A stretch of 64,000 nt of DNA from Providencia rettgeri (GTDB lineage Bacteria; Pseudomonadota; Gammaproteobacteria; Enterobacterales; Enterobacteriaceae): the NCBI RefSeq assembly GCF_041075285.1, contig NZ_CP163512.1, positions 3,038,001 through 3,102,000 of the forward strand, in the 5' to 3' direction. A program made the position numbers and the translations under genes. Every line of letters starts with the position of its first letter. Position 1 is the first letter of the stretch. The notes beneath the pieces were generated by a model. That model was not told where the DNA came from. It did no database searches and was given only the letters and a program-made list of their open reading frames with translations. Of the stretch, positions 27,235 to 36,190 are shown piece by piece.

Positions 27235-27366
27235 TTAATCACCTTTTTTGTGATTATGCGGTTTTAGATCAGGATGCTTGTCCTTGTTTTCAGGGGCAAC
27301 CCTTTGCCTTTTATCCTTTTCTCCAGTCGTTTTTGCGATTGGCTTTGGACCCGTTTTAATCCCCAT
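27235..27366 (-). CDS. Small basic hydrophilic protein, 43 residues, unknown function
   Basis: On the minus strand an ATG at 27364-27366 preceded by GGAG seven or so bases upstream opens a 43-codon frame ending TAA at 27235-27237. The product is rich in Lys, Pro, His and Asp, begins MGIKTGPKPIAKTTGEKDKR, has no hydrophobic segment and no cysteine, and is probably disordered. It lies between the acylase gene and the end of the hyf operon, in the same direction, with a hairpin just downstream. I do not recognise it. Good ribosome binding site and position in an otherwise unexplained gap are the support; it could be a chance frame. Confidence 0.5.
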   Translation of the reverse strand: MGIKTGPKPIAKTTGEKDKRQRVAPENKDKHPDLKPHNHKKGD

Positions 27367-27456
27367 ACACTCTCCTCTATTTTCAATAGACGCGGTGAAA
27401 TCCTGCTAACCAATTGGGATTAACCCAAACATCAATAAAAGAAACTATTTTTTCCT

Positions 27457-28452
27457 TTAGCAGCCTTCTTCGCCTTCAAACACACGAAACTCACTTAGAG
27501 ACTGCCCATTAGCAAGCGCTTGATAAACTTGCTGCACAGCAGCAACGACAGGCTCTGTCATCGGCAGATAAAACCCCACTAAATCAGGTTGAATACCTAA
27601 GAAAACAATCTCTTCGATATCCTCTTTTAATTGGTCGATTAAAAAATTCAGCGGTAAATTATGAGTGCTCATAATAAACATTTCTGCGATATCATCAGGG
27701 TCAATAATCCGTATTTCCCCCGGCGCTAAACCAATATCTGCCGCATCCACAATTAATAAACGCTGGGGTTTTAATGCGCGCACTTGGTGCGACACACTTT
27801 CAGGGCTGCTCCCACCATTAATCCCTTGCCAACCGTCAATCGGATTGGCTTGCATTAAATCGAACAACATCGGACCCGCACCATCGTCCCCCATCATGCT
27901 ATTGCCCACAGCTAACATCAGGTTTTGCGCAGGCGCTTGATGTGGTGCGGGCGATGGATCTTTTAAAAAAGGTTCATCGACGAATGATAGGGAACTTTGT
28001 CTAGTTGTATGACCCGCCCCCTGCCGTTTCACAATCAAATAAATCGCCGGTTCACGTTCAATTTCCCCCAATAGCCGAATTAAGGTTTCGCTCCAGCCTT
28101 GGTAAGGGGAGTGCGGATCTTTGGCAAAACCGTCTAATGCCAATGCCAACATATTGGTATGAGTGGCGTCGATATTAATTTCCCCAAAGGTAATTAACCC
28201 TTGTAACTTGCGGCGAGCCTCCCCCTCCGGTAACGCTTGTACCCAAGATTGATAACCTGACAGCGGGCAAACTAACTCGGTTTTCAAGCAATCAATCATC
28301 CCAACGTGGTGACCAATTGCTAACGAGTAATACATCACCTGCTGGGCATCTTCAGGAATATCATCATCACTGTCGACAAATTTTTGGCGTAAAGACCAAA
28401 AAAAGACTTCGCCATCCGTTGGCAAAGGGCTAGCCGAAGCAGGACTAGTCAT
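27457..28452 (-). CDS. Fusion of hydrogenase assembly protein HycH/HyfJ and maturation protease HycI
   Basis: Residues about 15-143 match HycH/HyfJ, the assembly factor of formate hydrogenlyase ([31 protein letters not shown]). A Pro/Ala-rich linker (about 144-176) leads to a complete HycI-type endopeptidase at 177-331: [13 protein letters not shown] with the metal-binding Asp, [37 protein letters not shown] and [12 protein letters not shown]. HycI trims the C-terminus of the large subunit after nickel insertion. In E. coli these are two genes in the hyc operon, and the hyf operon has only HyfJ. Here the fusion is the last gene of hyfABCDEFGHI and overlaps hyfI by 8 bases. No frameshift is needed; it is one clean frame. 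Confidence 0.88.
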   Translation of the reverse strand: MTSPASASPLPTDGEVFFWSLRQKFVDSDDDIPEDAQQVMYYSLAIGHHVGMIDCLKTELVCPLSGYQSWVQALPEGEARRKLQGLITFGEINIDATHTNMLALALDGFAKDPHSPYQGWSETLIRLLGEIEREPAIYLIVKRQGAGHTTRQSSLSFVDEPFLKDPSPAPHQAPAQNLMLAVGNSMMGDDGAGPMLFDLMQANPIDGWQGINGGSSPESVSHQVRALKPQRLLIVDAADIGLAPGEIRIIDPDDIAEMFIMSTHNLPLNFLIDQLKEDIEEIVFLGIQPDLVGFYLPMTEPVVAAVQQVYQALANGQSLSEFRVFEGEEGC

Positions 28453-29227
28453 GAATGCCTCCTTGCTTCAACACAGCGACTAATCGGTTAACAATGTCAC
28501 GCAGACGGGGATCTTGCTCTTCATTCAGCCACGTTTGCAATGTCGTTTGAACTTGATCAGGACTTGCCCCTTCCAGTAAGGATAAAAATCGATCACTGAT
28601 TTCGCGACCTTGGTAATAACCTGCTTGTCGGCGTGCTTCACGTTCGATCATCACCCGAGTCGCTAAAGGAATGGATGGTAAAAGAAGCTCCACGCGCTCC
28701 CCTTCTGCCTCATGATGATCTTGTGCTGACAATTTTTGCTTCAGTAACCCAAGCGCGACCGCAAAACCATAAATAGTGGCGGCAGGTGTAGGAGGACAAC
28801 CCGGGATCCACACATCGATAGGCACGATATGTTCACTGCCGCCCCACACGCAATACAAATCATGGAAAATACCGCCACCACAACCACACGCCCCATAAGA
28901 GATACAAATTTTTGGATCAGGTGCCGACTCATAAGCGCGCAATGCGGGCATGCGCATCGCACGAGTGACAGCCCCAGTAAACAGTAAAATATCTGCATGG
29001 CGTGGCGACGCAACGACCTTGATACCAAAACGTTCTGCATCAAAAACAGGGGTAATTGCCGAGAAAATTTCGATTTCACAACCATTACAACCACCGCAGT
29101 CAACACGGTACACATAGGCGGAGCGCTTGATGTCTTTTAGCAGTGTGCTTTTCAGTTTCGCCACGTGTTCATCAAGTTGGAGAGGTTGGCTAACATGATG
29201 ATTAATAGGAATATCTGGTAGACTCAT
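28445..29227 (-). CDS. hyfI: Hydrogenase-4 small subunit HyfI
   Basis: HyfI is the NuoB-like [4Fe-4S] subunit next to the NiFe large subunit. The cluster ligands are visible in [17 protein letters not shown] and PGCPP. Like HycG it has no Tat signal peptide, as the complex faces the cytoplasm. At 260 residues it is close to E. coli HyfI. It overlaps the fused hycH-hycI gene by 8 bases, and its ATG overlaps the hyfH stop by one base, so translation is coupled. Confidence 0.93.
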   Translation of the reverse strand: MSLPDIPINHHVSQPLQLDEHVAKLKSTLLKDIKRSAYVYRVDCGGCNGCEIEIFSAITPVFDAERFGIKVVASPRHADILLFTGAVTRAMRMPALRAYESAPDPKICISYGACGCGGGIFHDLYCVWGGSEHIVPIDVWIPGCPPTPAATIYGFAVALGLLKQKLSAQDHHEAEGERVELLLPSIPLATRVMIEREARRQAGYYQGREISDRFLSLLEGASPDQVQTTLQTWLNEEQDPRLRDIVNRLVAVLKQGGIHD

Positions 29228-29775
29228 TATTTATCTCCCTCAATGTGCAAGCGGAAATTTTGGCGACCATTGTTCAGTAAATTATTTTTTTGTTTGCAAG
29301 ATGGGCAGGTTTCATACATCGGGCGTAGCGCTTCAATAGCGCTTTCTTCGATACCTGACGCCACCATTAACGCCATCGCATAATCTACCGATTTTTTAGG
29401 CGCAAATGCTTCGCCACATTGACGGCAATGTTGTAATCGAAAAGTCCCTTTCATGTACAAGTCTGCCTTGTTCATGACCGCCGTTTCGAACTCTTCCGTT
29501 AAATGGATCGCACGAGTTGGACACACCTCTTCGCAACGTGCACAGTATATACAACGCCCAAGAAATAACTGCCAACGGCGCTCACCACTTTCTAAGTCAG
29601 TTTCCATGGTTAATGCATTGGCAGGGCACGCCGAAATACACGCGCCGCAAGCGATACATTGCTGAGGATCATATTCAGGTTTACCGCGAAATCCGTGTGC
29701 GACTTCGAGGGGCTTGAACGGATATTTCACCGTCGCTGCACCTGCGTTTTGAAGGGTTTTAAATAGTTTAAACAT
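29227..29775 (-). CDS. hyfH: Hydrogenase-4 ferredoxin subunit HyfH
   Basis: HyfH is the NuoI-like two-cluster ferredoxin of hydrogenase-4. [12 protein letters not shown] and [12 protein letters not shown] bind two [4Fe-4S] clusters. A further CRQC...CPSC set near the C-terminus resembles a zinc ribbon, as in HycF. The 182-residue protein begins [19 protein letters not shown]. The start is 14 bases after the hyfG stop with GGAGGG just before. Confidence 0.92.
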   Translation of the reverse strand: MFKLFKTLQNAGAATVKYPFKPLEVAHGFRGKPEYDPQQCIACGACISACPANALTMETDLESGERRWQLFLGRCIYCARCEEVCPTRAIHLTEEFETAVMNKADLYMKGTFRLQHCRQCGEAFAPKKSVDYAMALMVASGIEESAIEALRPMYETCPSCKQKNNLLNNGRQNFRLHIEGDK

Positions 29776-29789
29776 AATATGCCCTCCGC

Positions 29790-31523
29790 CTATTTCATTA
29801 TCGACTGTTTACGGTCGATGCTGTGCTGCTCAAGTTCTTTGTATGCCACGGTTTTGGCTTTGCGTTTTTTCACATCCACCAGCGTCACACGGTCGGTACA
29901 AGAGTAACAAGGGTCAAGACTACCGATGATCAACGGCGCATCGGAAACCGTATTGCCTTGCAACATATAGCGCAGTACAGGCCAATTGGCATAAGTTGCC
30001 GCACGGCAGCGCCAGCGGTACAGTTTTTGGTTATCCCCTAACATACTCCAGTGGACATCTTCCCCACGCGGCGCTTCGGTATAACCCAGCGCAAATTTAT
30101 GTGGCTGGTAGGTAAAGCCTTCCGTGAGGATTGGCCCTTCTGGCATGTTATCCAGCGCATATTCAATCATCGACAGAGAGTCCAACGTTTCTTTAATACG
30201 CACCATTACTCTTGAATACACATCGCAACCATCAAGACTGAATAAGGTTTTTGGTAGATTGCCATAATCCGCAAATGGGTGGTCAAAACGCACATCGCGT
30301 TTAAAACCACTCGCACGGATCATTGGTCCCACAGGGCTGTAATCGCGAGCAACTTGTGGCTCTAGACGACCCACACCCACAGTACGCTGCTCCATATTCG
30401 GCGTGCTCAATAACATATCCACTAATTGCGTGACATCGCGGCGCATCTCTTGGACTAACTGAATGGTTTTCACACGCTGTTCTTTGAGGAAATCACGGCG
30501 AACACCACCAATCAAGTTGGTGCCATAGGTTTTGCGCGCCCCAGTCAGCAATTCCGCCATGGTCATGGACTTTTCACGTACGCGGAAAAATTGCATAAAC
30601 CCCGTGTCAAACCCGGTAAAATGGCTGGCTAAGCCGATATTCAATAAGTGGCTGTGAAGGCGCTCAACTTCTAAAAGTACGCTGCGAATGGTGTGCGCCC
30701 GTTGCGGTACATAGATACCCAGTGCATTTTCCACCGAAGAGGTGTATGCCACGCTATGGGTGAAGCCGCAGATACCGCAGACACGATCGGATAAAAACGT
30801 GACTTCGTTATATCCCATACGGGTTTCCGCCAGCTTTTCCATCCCACGATGGACATAGAACATGCGGTAGTCCGCATCAACAATGCGTTCGCCATCAACA
30901 AATAAGCGAAAGTGTCCCGGTTCATCAGAGGTGATATGCAGCGGGCCAATTGGCACCACGCGGCTTTGGGTTTTACTGTCGTTGATAAACTCGTAGGTTT
31001 CCGTGTCTGTGGTGGGTGCTGGGCGTTGGCGATAATCCATCGTGTCTTTGCGCAGCGGATATAAATCTTCAGGCCAATCATCGGGTAAAACCAAACGGCG
31101 TTCATCAGGTAAACCAACAGGACGCAGACCGTACATATCACGGATTTCCCGCTCCCCCCATACCGCTGCGGGTACACGTGGCGTGACCGACGGAAATTCT
31201 TGGGTAATTGGGTTAACAAACGCTTTCACCGTCACCCAGCATTTCTCCCCCTCTTCCATTGATAATGCGTAATACACCGCAAACTGACCATTAAGTGGGC
31301 GCTCATCATTGCCCCATAAAACAGGCAACCACCCGCCGCAGCCGTAGTAAAGGAACTCCACCACCTCAGGCAGCATATCTGTTTTCACCGTGATGGTGAG
31401 CTGGTTAGCGGTTTGCCACTCTTGTTCTAGCACCGCATGCGGAAATTTCTCACGCACTTGTGTCAGGTAGCCAACGCCTTTACGAACGCCTTGAAGGGTA
31501 TCTGTATAGTTCTGATAGCTCAC
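29790..31523 (-). CDS. hyfG: Hydrogenase-4 large subunit HyfG
   Basis: HyfG is the catalytic NiFe subunit; an N-terminal NuoC-like part (to about residue 180) is fused to a NuoD-like hydrogenase part. Nickel-binding pairs are RVCGICGF in the middle and DPCYSCTDR near the C-terminus. The tail after DPCYSCTDR is the extension expected to be removed by the HycI-type protease, here fused at the operon end. RDMYGL and RRLVLPDDWPEDLYPLRKD mark the NuoC-like part. The start is GTG at 31523 with GGAG 7 bases upstream, giving 577 residues and a 1-base gap to hyfF; an upstream ATG at 31556 would overlap hyfF and lacks support. Confidence 0.94.
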   Translation of the reverse strand: MSYQNYTDTLQGVRKGVGYLTQVREKFPHAVLEQEWQTANQLTITVKTDMLPEVVEFLYYGCGGWLPVLWGNDERPLNGQFAVYYALSMEEGEKCWVTVKAFVNPITQEFPSVTPRVPAAVWGEREIRDMYGLRPVGLPDERRLVLPDDWPEDLYPLRKDTMDYRQRPAPTTDTETYEFINDSKTQSRVVPIGPLHITSDEPGHFRLFVDGERIVDADYRMFYVHRGMEKLAETRMGYNEVTFLSDRVCGICGFTHSVAYTSSVENALGIYVPQRAHTIRSVLLEVERLHSHLLNIGLASHFTGFDTGFMQFFRVREKSMTMAELLTGARKTYGTNLIGGVRRDFLKEQRVKTIQLVQEMRRDVTQLVDMLLSTPNMEQRTVGVGRLEPQVARDYSPVGPMIRASGFKRDVRFDHPFADYGNLPKTLFSLDGCDVYSRVMVRIKETLDSLSMIEYALDNMPEGPILTEGFTYQPHKFALGYTEAPRGEDVHWSMLGDNQKLYRWRCRAATYANWPVLRYMLQGNTVSDAPLIIGSLDPCYSCTDRVTLVDVKKRKAKTVAYKELEQHSIDRKQSIMK

Positions 31524-31524
31524 G

Positions 31525-33105
31525 TTATTTCTCCTGCACTGATGCTGTCGAGGCACTCACACCCCACGGCCATTGGTAATGTAATTGAGTTGATTCTGCT
31601 GATGCTGCCGCGCTATCGGTTAATACAATAGTGGCGGCATTTTCTAATAAACGGCTAACTGGCTGCGGAATATGCGTCCCCATCACTAACATCAATACGA
31701 TGAGAATGGCCATTGGCAGTGTGGTTAATAGCCCTAACTCGCCACGAGACACACAATCCGGTTGTTCCCCAAATAAGGTTTTCGAAATCATGCGCACCAA
31801 TCCGCCTAATACGATGGTGATTAATACTAAAACCAGCAGTGTGAGCCAAAAATGGTTCGCCGCAATCCCTGCCACCACAATCATGAATTCACTGAGGAAA
31901 ATATTGAATGGTGGCATACCACCCAGCGCTAACGCGCCCCCGGCAAATACCACGGCCGTAAATGGCATTGTACGCAGTAAGCCTTTCACTACGGTGATAT
32001 CCCGCGTGCCATATTTCAGTAAAACATTCCCAGAACCGCAGAACAGCAGGGTTTTACCCAAACTGTGGTTTAGAGTGTGCAGCAAAGCGGCCAACACGCC
32101 TAATGGTCCCCCGATGCCTAATGCCACGGCTATTAGCCCCATATTTTCCACACTGGAATAGGCCAGCAGACGTTTCATGTCTTTTTGCACTAAGATAAAG
32201 AACGCCGCGACCGCCACTGAGAGTAAGCCAAATACAAGAAGCAGTGTCTGAGTGAATGCGCCACCGATCGCTGAGGTCACGATGATGTAATAGCGAATAA
32301 TGATAAGCAGCGCGCAGTTAAGCAGCACCGCAGAAAGTAATGCAGACGTTGGGCTTGGTGCTTCACTGTGCGCATCGGGTAACCAAGCGTGCATTGGGAA
32401 CAAACCCGTTTTGGTACCAAAACCAATCAACACAAAGACAAACGCTAAGTGCATCAAGGTGGGATCAAGTAACTCGGTGTATTTCAGTACCTCTGTCCAA
32501 AAAATGGCCAACTCAGGGTTTGGCATCACATTGACTGCGTTCGCATACACCAAAATCGTACCGAACAGACCAAACGCTACCCCTACGCTACAAATAATGA
32601 TGTATTTCCACGCCGCTTCCAATGAAGAACGCTGCCCATAAATACCCACTAAGAAAGCCGAGCTGAGCGTGGTTGCTTCCACCGCCGCCCACATTAAGAT
32701 CAGATTATTACTGGTGATCACCAATAACATGGTGAATAAGAAGAGATGGAAGAAACCGTAATAATGACACAGCGTTCTTACACTAATTTCCCCGTCTGCC
32801 ACTTCATGGTTCATATAGCCGATGGAATACAGACCGGTTAAGAAGCCGACAATCCCTAAGATGGCGAGAAACAACCCTGCCAGACTATCTAGGTGGATCC
32901 AATATCCTGCCATCAGTAAATCACCGACCTCACTGATGGTGTTGACCATCCACAATGACAACACCAATAGCGCGACAATACCAACAGTATGCACCAGTGT
33001 GACTGCGAATTTTGCGCCGCTACCCAGTAAGCGGCATGCAAAGGCCAGCAGTGAAATTACTAGCGGCGTTGCCATTAATAACGTTAACAACATGCTTTGA
33101 CTCAT
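31525..33105 (-). CDS. hyfF: Hydrogenase-4 membrane subunit HyfF (NuoM/L-type antiporter homologue)
   Basis: One of the Mrp/NuoL-type membrane subunits that make hydrogenase-4 larger than hydrogenase-3. The 526-residue length is that of E. coli HyfF. It has about 14 hydrophobic segments and conserved charged residues within them: the glutamate in [14 protein letters not shown], lysine in [25 protein letters not shown], and histidines in [13 protein letters not shown]. These residues form the proton path in complex I relatives. It lies between hyfE and hyfG. Confidence 0.93.
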   Translation of the reverse strand: MSQSMLLTLLMATPLVISLLAFACRLLGSGAKFAVTLVHTVGIVALLVLSLWMVNTISEVGDLLMAGYWIHLDSLAGLFLAILGIVGFLTGLYSIGYMNHEVADGEISVRTLCHYYGFFHLFLFTMLLVITSNNLILMWAAVEATTLSSAFLVGIYGQRSSLEAAWKYIIICSVGVAFGLFGTILVYANAVNVMPNPELAIFWTEVLKYTELLDPTLMHLAFVFVLIGFGTKTGLFPMHAWLPDAHSEAPSPTSALLSAVLLNCALLIIIRYYIIVTSAIGGAFTQTLLLVFGLLSVAVAAFFILVQKDMKRLLAYSSVENMGLIAVALGIGGPLGVLAALLHTLNHSLGKTLLFCGSGNVLLKYGTRDITVVKGLLRTMPFTAVVFAGGALALGGMPPFNIFLSEFMIVVAGIAANHFWLTLLVLVLITIVLGGLVRMISKTLFGEQPDCVSRGELGLLTTLPMAILIVLMLVMGTHIPQPVSRLLENAATIVLTDSAAASAESTQLHYQWPWGVSASTASVQEK

Positions 33106-33109
33106 CTCA

Positions 33110-33760
33110 TCACCCCTTCAGCGCGGTCAGTTGATCCACGTTCAGTGTGTTGAGCGTGCGATAGATTTTACGCGCCAGTACCGCCATGATAATCACGGCA
33201 AAAATCGCATCGGTAGCGATACCAATTTCCACCAGCTCCGGCGCTTTGTAAGCGAGTAAGGCCAAGGTCAGGTGAGAACCGTTTTCCATCAAGCAGTACC
33301 CAAACGCCTGTTTGAGAATATTGCGCTGCGTGACGATGCACAGTAGGCCTAACATAAAGTGACCGAGGGAAACCGCCAAGGCGGGTTTAAGCTCAGTAGC
33401 AATCGGCAGTTTGATAGGTTCGACCACAAACCAGCACAGCACCACAATCACCGCCGCTGCTAACATCAACCATGCTGGGCTAATTACCCCACCATTGGCA
33501 GATGGATCTGACAGTTTGCGAAATGCATAACCTAAAATCACCGGTACTAAAATCACTTTGGTAATCAACGCCGAACCCGCCCACATAGCTAATTCAGGAG
33601 CATCGAGGGTCTGGGATAAGGTGCCAAAAATCGCCACTAATACTAGCGATTGCAAGGCATAGAACCAGCACGAGGCCACAGGGCGTTTCACCCCAATAAC
33701 TAACAGCGAGGTGATCATCATCAATCCCGCTAAATTATTCACAATCATGGAACCAGTCAT
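33110..33760 (-). CDS. hyfE: Hydrogenase-4 membrane subunit HyfE
   Basis: HyfE resembles the NuoK/MrpC-type small membrane subunits fused to extra segments. The 216-residue product has six or seven hydrophobic segments, and its length equals E. coli Hyf[29 protein letters not shown] with the buried glutamate is the family hallmark. It starts 12 bases after hyfD with GGGGGAG before the ATG. Confidence 0.92.
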   Translation of the reverse strand: MTGSMIVNNLAGLMMITSLLVIGVKRPVASCWFYALQSLVLVAIFGTLSQTLDAPELAMWAGSALITKVILVPVILGYAFRKLSDPSANGGVISPAWLMLAAAVIVVLCWFVVEPIKLPIATELKPALAVSLGHFMLGLLCIVTQRNILKQAFGYCLMENGSHLTLALLAYKAPELVEIGIATDAIFAVIIMAVLARKIYRTLNTLNVDQLTALKG

Positions 33761-33772
33761 ACTCTCTCCCCC

Positions 33773-35215
33773 TTAACCGAGCCAGATGACAGCGATGACA
33801 CTCGAACAGAAGGACATCACGATCAGTAAACCAATCACCCACTGCATCGCCCATGGCACAGCACTACCATTCGCCACTTCTTCACTTGGCTCACCGGGCA
33901 CCACTTTGCCAAACCAGTACAGCAGCCATGCAAAGCTAGCGACGGACTCAATCAACACCAACACCATGATTGGCGTCAGGATCCAGAAGTGTTCGGAAAG
34001 GGCGAAGCCTGCCGCAAAGATAGGGAATTTACTGAAGAAACCGTTAAGCGGTGGTACACCAGCAATGGCCAGTGCGGCAACGCAAAACCCAACACCCAAT
34101 AGTGGGTAACGTTTTGCTAATCCGCGTAAACGTGGCAGCATCCGTGTTCCGCAGCTATAACTGAGCGCACCCGCGACAAGGAAGAACAAGCTTTTGGCAA
34201 AAGCGTGGTTGAAGATATAGGCGATTCCGCCTTGGAAAGCCTCTTTCGACCCAAATACAGATAAAGACAGCGCCAAGAAGATATAAGCCAGTTGGGTGAT
34301 TGTTGACCATGCCAGCAGACGTTTCATGTCTTTTTGCGGCAAGTACATCATAAAACCATAAACCAACGTGATGACGGCCATCACCACACCCACCCAACCA
34401 ATGATTTCCGGCACATGATCAGAAGACATTAAGCTACGGGCAAAGATATACACCCCAACCTTCACCATCGAAGCCGCATGTAAGTAAGCACTCACTGGGG
34501 TAGGTGCCTCCATGGCATCGGGTAGCCAAGCTTGTAAAGGAAGTTGGGCTGATTTCCCCCATGCAGCAAATAAAATACCGCCAAACACCATTAAACTTGC
34601 TGGCTGATTGAGCTGACCGATAGCACTCAAGGCGAATGTGCCTGTGTTAATAAATAAGGTGGCAGCGGCCAAATACAGCCCTAACGAACCGATATGGGTA
34701 ATCAACAGCGCTTTCATGGCACTGCGTTGGGATTTCTCTGTCTGGTAATACCCAATCAGTGCCCAAGAACATCCTCCCGTAATTTCGAAGAACACCAACT
34801 GACCTAAAATGGTGGAAGATAACACCACTCCCGCCATTGCACCGATAAATACCAGTAAAAATGCATAGTAGCGGCGAGTAGGCCCATGGGCGTGTTCACG
34901 ATTTCCTTCGGTTAAATAACCTGTTGAATATAAACAGATTAAAAACCCCAAAAATACGACAGCAAAAGCAATTAAGGTGCTAACGCCGTCAATGGTGAAA
35001 CCAAATAACTCGACCTCACCAGCTTGGACAAGCACCAGCGAGGTGGCGACTTTACCGCCTGATAAATACAACCAGCCGAGGATCCCCGTACCGATTGAGG
35101 CAATTAGCGCAACAAGGGTACTCAACCACGGTGCCATGCGGGTGGGTAAGCTACTCACCAGTAACGCGCCAATAAATGGAATAAGTAGCGTGGCGAGTGC
35201 AATATTTTCTAACAT
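33773..35215 (-). CDS. hyfD: Hydrogenase-4 membrane subunit HyfD (antiporter-type)
   Basis: A second NuoL/M/N-type proton-pumping subunit. The 480-residue protein, with about 14 hydrophobic segments, begins MLENIALATLLIPFIGALLV, the same as E. coli HyfD from its start; an ATG 19 codons upstream is rejected because it lies inside hyfC. The glutamate in FFEITGGCSWALIGY, lysine in AAWGKSAQLPLQAWLPDAMEAPTPVS and HAASMVKVG are the conserved buried charges. GGAG lies 9 bases before the ATG. Confidence 0.92.
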   Translation of the reverse strand: MLENIALATLLIPFIGALLVSSLPTRMAPWLSTLVALIASIGTGILGWLYLSGGKVATSLVLVQAGEVELFGFTIDGVSTLIAFAVVFLGFLICLYSTGYLTEGNREHAHGPTRRYYAFLLVFIGAMAGVVLSSTILGQLVFFEITGGCSWALIGYYQTEKSQRSAMKALLITHIGSLGLYLAAATLFINTGTFALSAIGQLNQPASLMVFGGILFAAWGKSAQLPLQAWLPDAMEAPTPVSAYLHAASMVKVGVYIFARSLMSSDHVPEIIGWVGVVMAVITLVYGFMMYLPQKDMKRLLAWSTITQLAYIFLALSLSVFGSKEAFQGGIAYIFNHAFAKSLFFLVAGALSYSCGTRMLPRLRGLAKRYPLLGVGFCVAALAIAGVPPLNGFFSKFPIFAAGFALSEHFWILTPIMVLVLIESVASFAWLLYWFGKVVPGEPSEEVANGSAVPWAMQWVIGLLIVMSFCSSVIAVIWLG

Positions 35216-35228
35216 GCTGTGTCGCTCC

Positions 35229-36179
35229 TTATAGACCGGTGAGATAAAAAACGAATCCGAGTGCTGCAACACCGAATCCTAACCAAGTCACATGGTGCGT
35301 TAGTAAGAAACGACCACGCGCCAAACTGTTTTCCACCAACGACGCCAGTACAAAAATCACCAGTAATTTCACCAGCAATAGCACCAACGCCATCAGCAGG
35401 CTGCCTACCGTCAACACACTGGCATTACCAAATGGGAAAAAGATAGATAAAAACAGCACGGCAACAATAACTTGTTTGAGGCCTATGCCCCACTTCACCA
35501 AGGCTAAGCCTGAACCTGAATACTCCGTTAATGGCCCTTCTTGTAGCTCTTGCTCCGCTTCGGCCACATCAAACGGGATTTTCCCCATTTCAATAAAAGT
35601 GGCAAAACCGCAAGCTAACAGCGCTAAAAAAGTGGCGGTGGGCGAAATCCAACCTTCACTCATCACCGAACTGATCGTGCCGATATTGGTTGAGCCGGCG
35701 ATCAGTGCCACCACCAATAGGCCAAGGAATAAAATCGGTTCAACTAACACCCCAAGAGTCAGTTCACGGCTTGCCCCAATCCCTGCAAATGGGCTACCTG
35801 TGTCTAAACCGGAAAGTGAAAAGAAAAAACGAAAGAGCGCAAAAATATACAGCACGATAATTAGGTCACCCGCACCACTAAATAACGAGTTCAAGGTGAA
35901 AACGGGTAAAGCCATCGCTAACAACAACATGCTGCCAAGCAGCACATACGGCATGATGCGAAAAATGATCCCAGAATCACGTGGCGCAACAGACTGGCGT
36001 TTTAGTAACTTGGTGATATCGCGATAATCCTGCCAAATACCTGGGCCTTGGCGCGAATGCATTTTGGCGCGAATTTGCCGTGAAATACCGGTAAATAATG
36101 GCGTTAGCAGCAGCAAAATCACGGCTTGGATTACGGCAAAGAACCCCATCATCAATGTTGGTGCTTCTTGAATTGTCAT
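35229..36179 (-). CDS. hyfC: Hydrogenase-4 membrane anchor HyfC (NuoH-type)
   Basis: HyfC corresponds to HycD/NuoH, which connects the soluble arm to the membrane arm. The start is ATG at 36179 with GGAG five bases upstream, giving 316 residues. TPLFTGISRQIRAKMHSRQGPGIWQDYRDI is the NuoH-like cytoplasmic loop, and EMGKIPFDVAEAEQELQEGPLTEYSG is the invariant acidic loop. Earlier in-frame starts would fall inside hyfB. It has about eight hydrophobic segments. Confidence 0.93.
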   Translation of the reverse strand: MTIQEAPTLMMGFFAVIQAVILLLLTPLFTGISRQIRAKMHSRQGPGIWQDYRDITKLLKRQSVAPRDSGIIFRIMPYVLLGSMLLLAMALPVFTLNSLFSGAGDLIIVLYIFALFRFFFSLSGLDTGSPFAGIGASRELTLGVLVEPILFLGLLVVALIAGSTNIGTISSVMSEGWISPTATFLALLACGFATFIEMGKIPFDVAEAEQELQEGPLTEYSGSGLALVKWGIGLKQVIVAVLFLSIFFPFGNASVLTVGSLLMALVLLLVKLLVIFVLASLVENSLARGRFLLTHHVTWLGFGVAALGFVFYLTGL

Positions 36180-36190
36180 GGTTTCTCCCC

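Noticed and set aside
31631..32161. Long antisense frame opposite hyfF (and similar ones opposite hyfC at 35476-36027 and hyfB at 36570-36980)
   Set aside because: These are shadows of well-recognised membrane protein genes and have low-complexity Thr/Pro/Ala-rich products with no ribosome binding sites.
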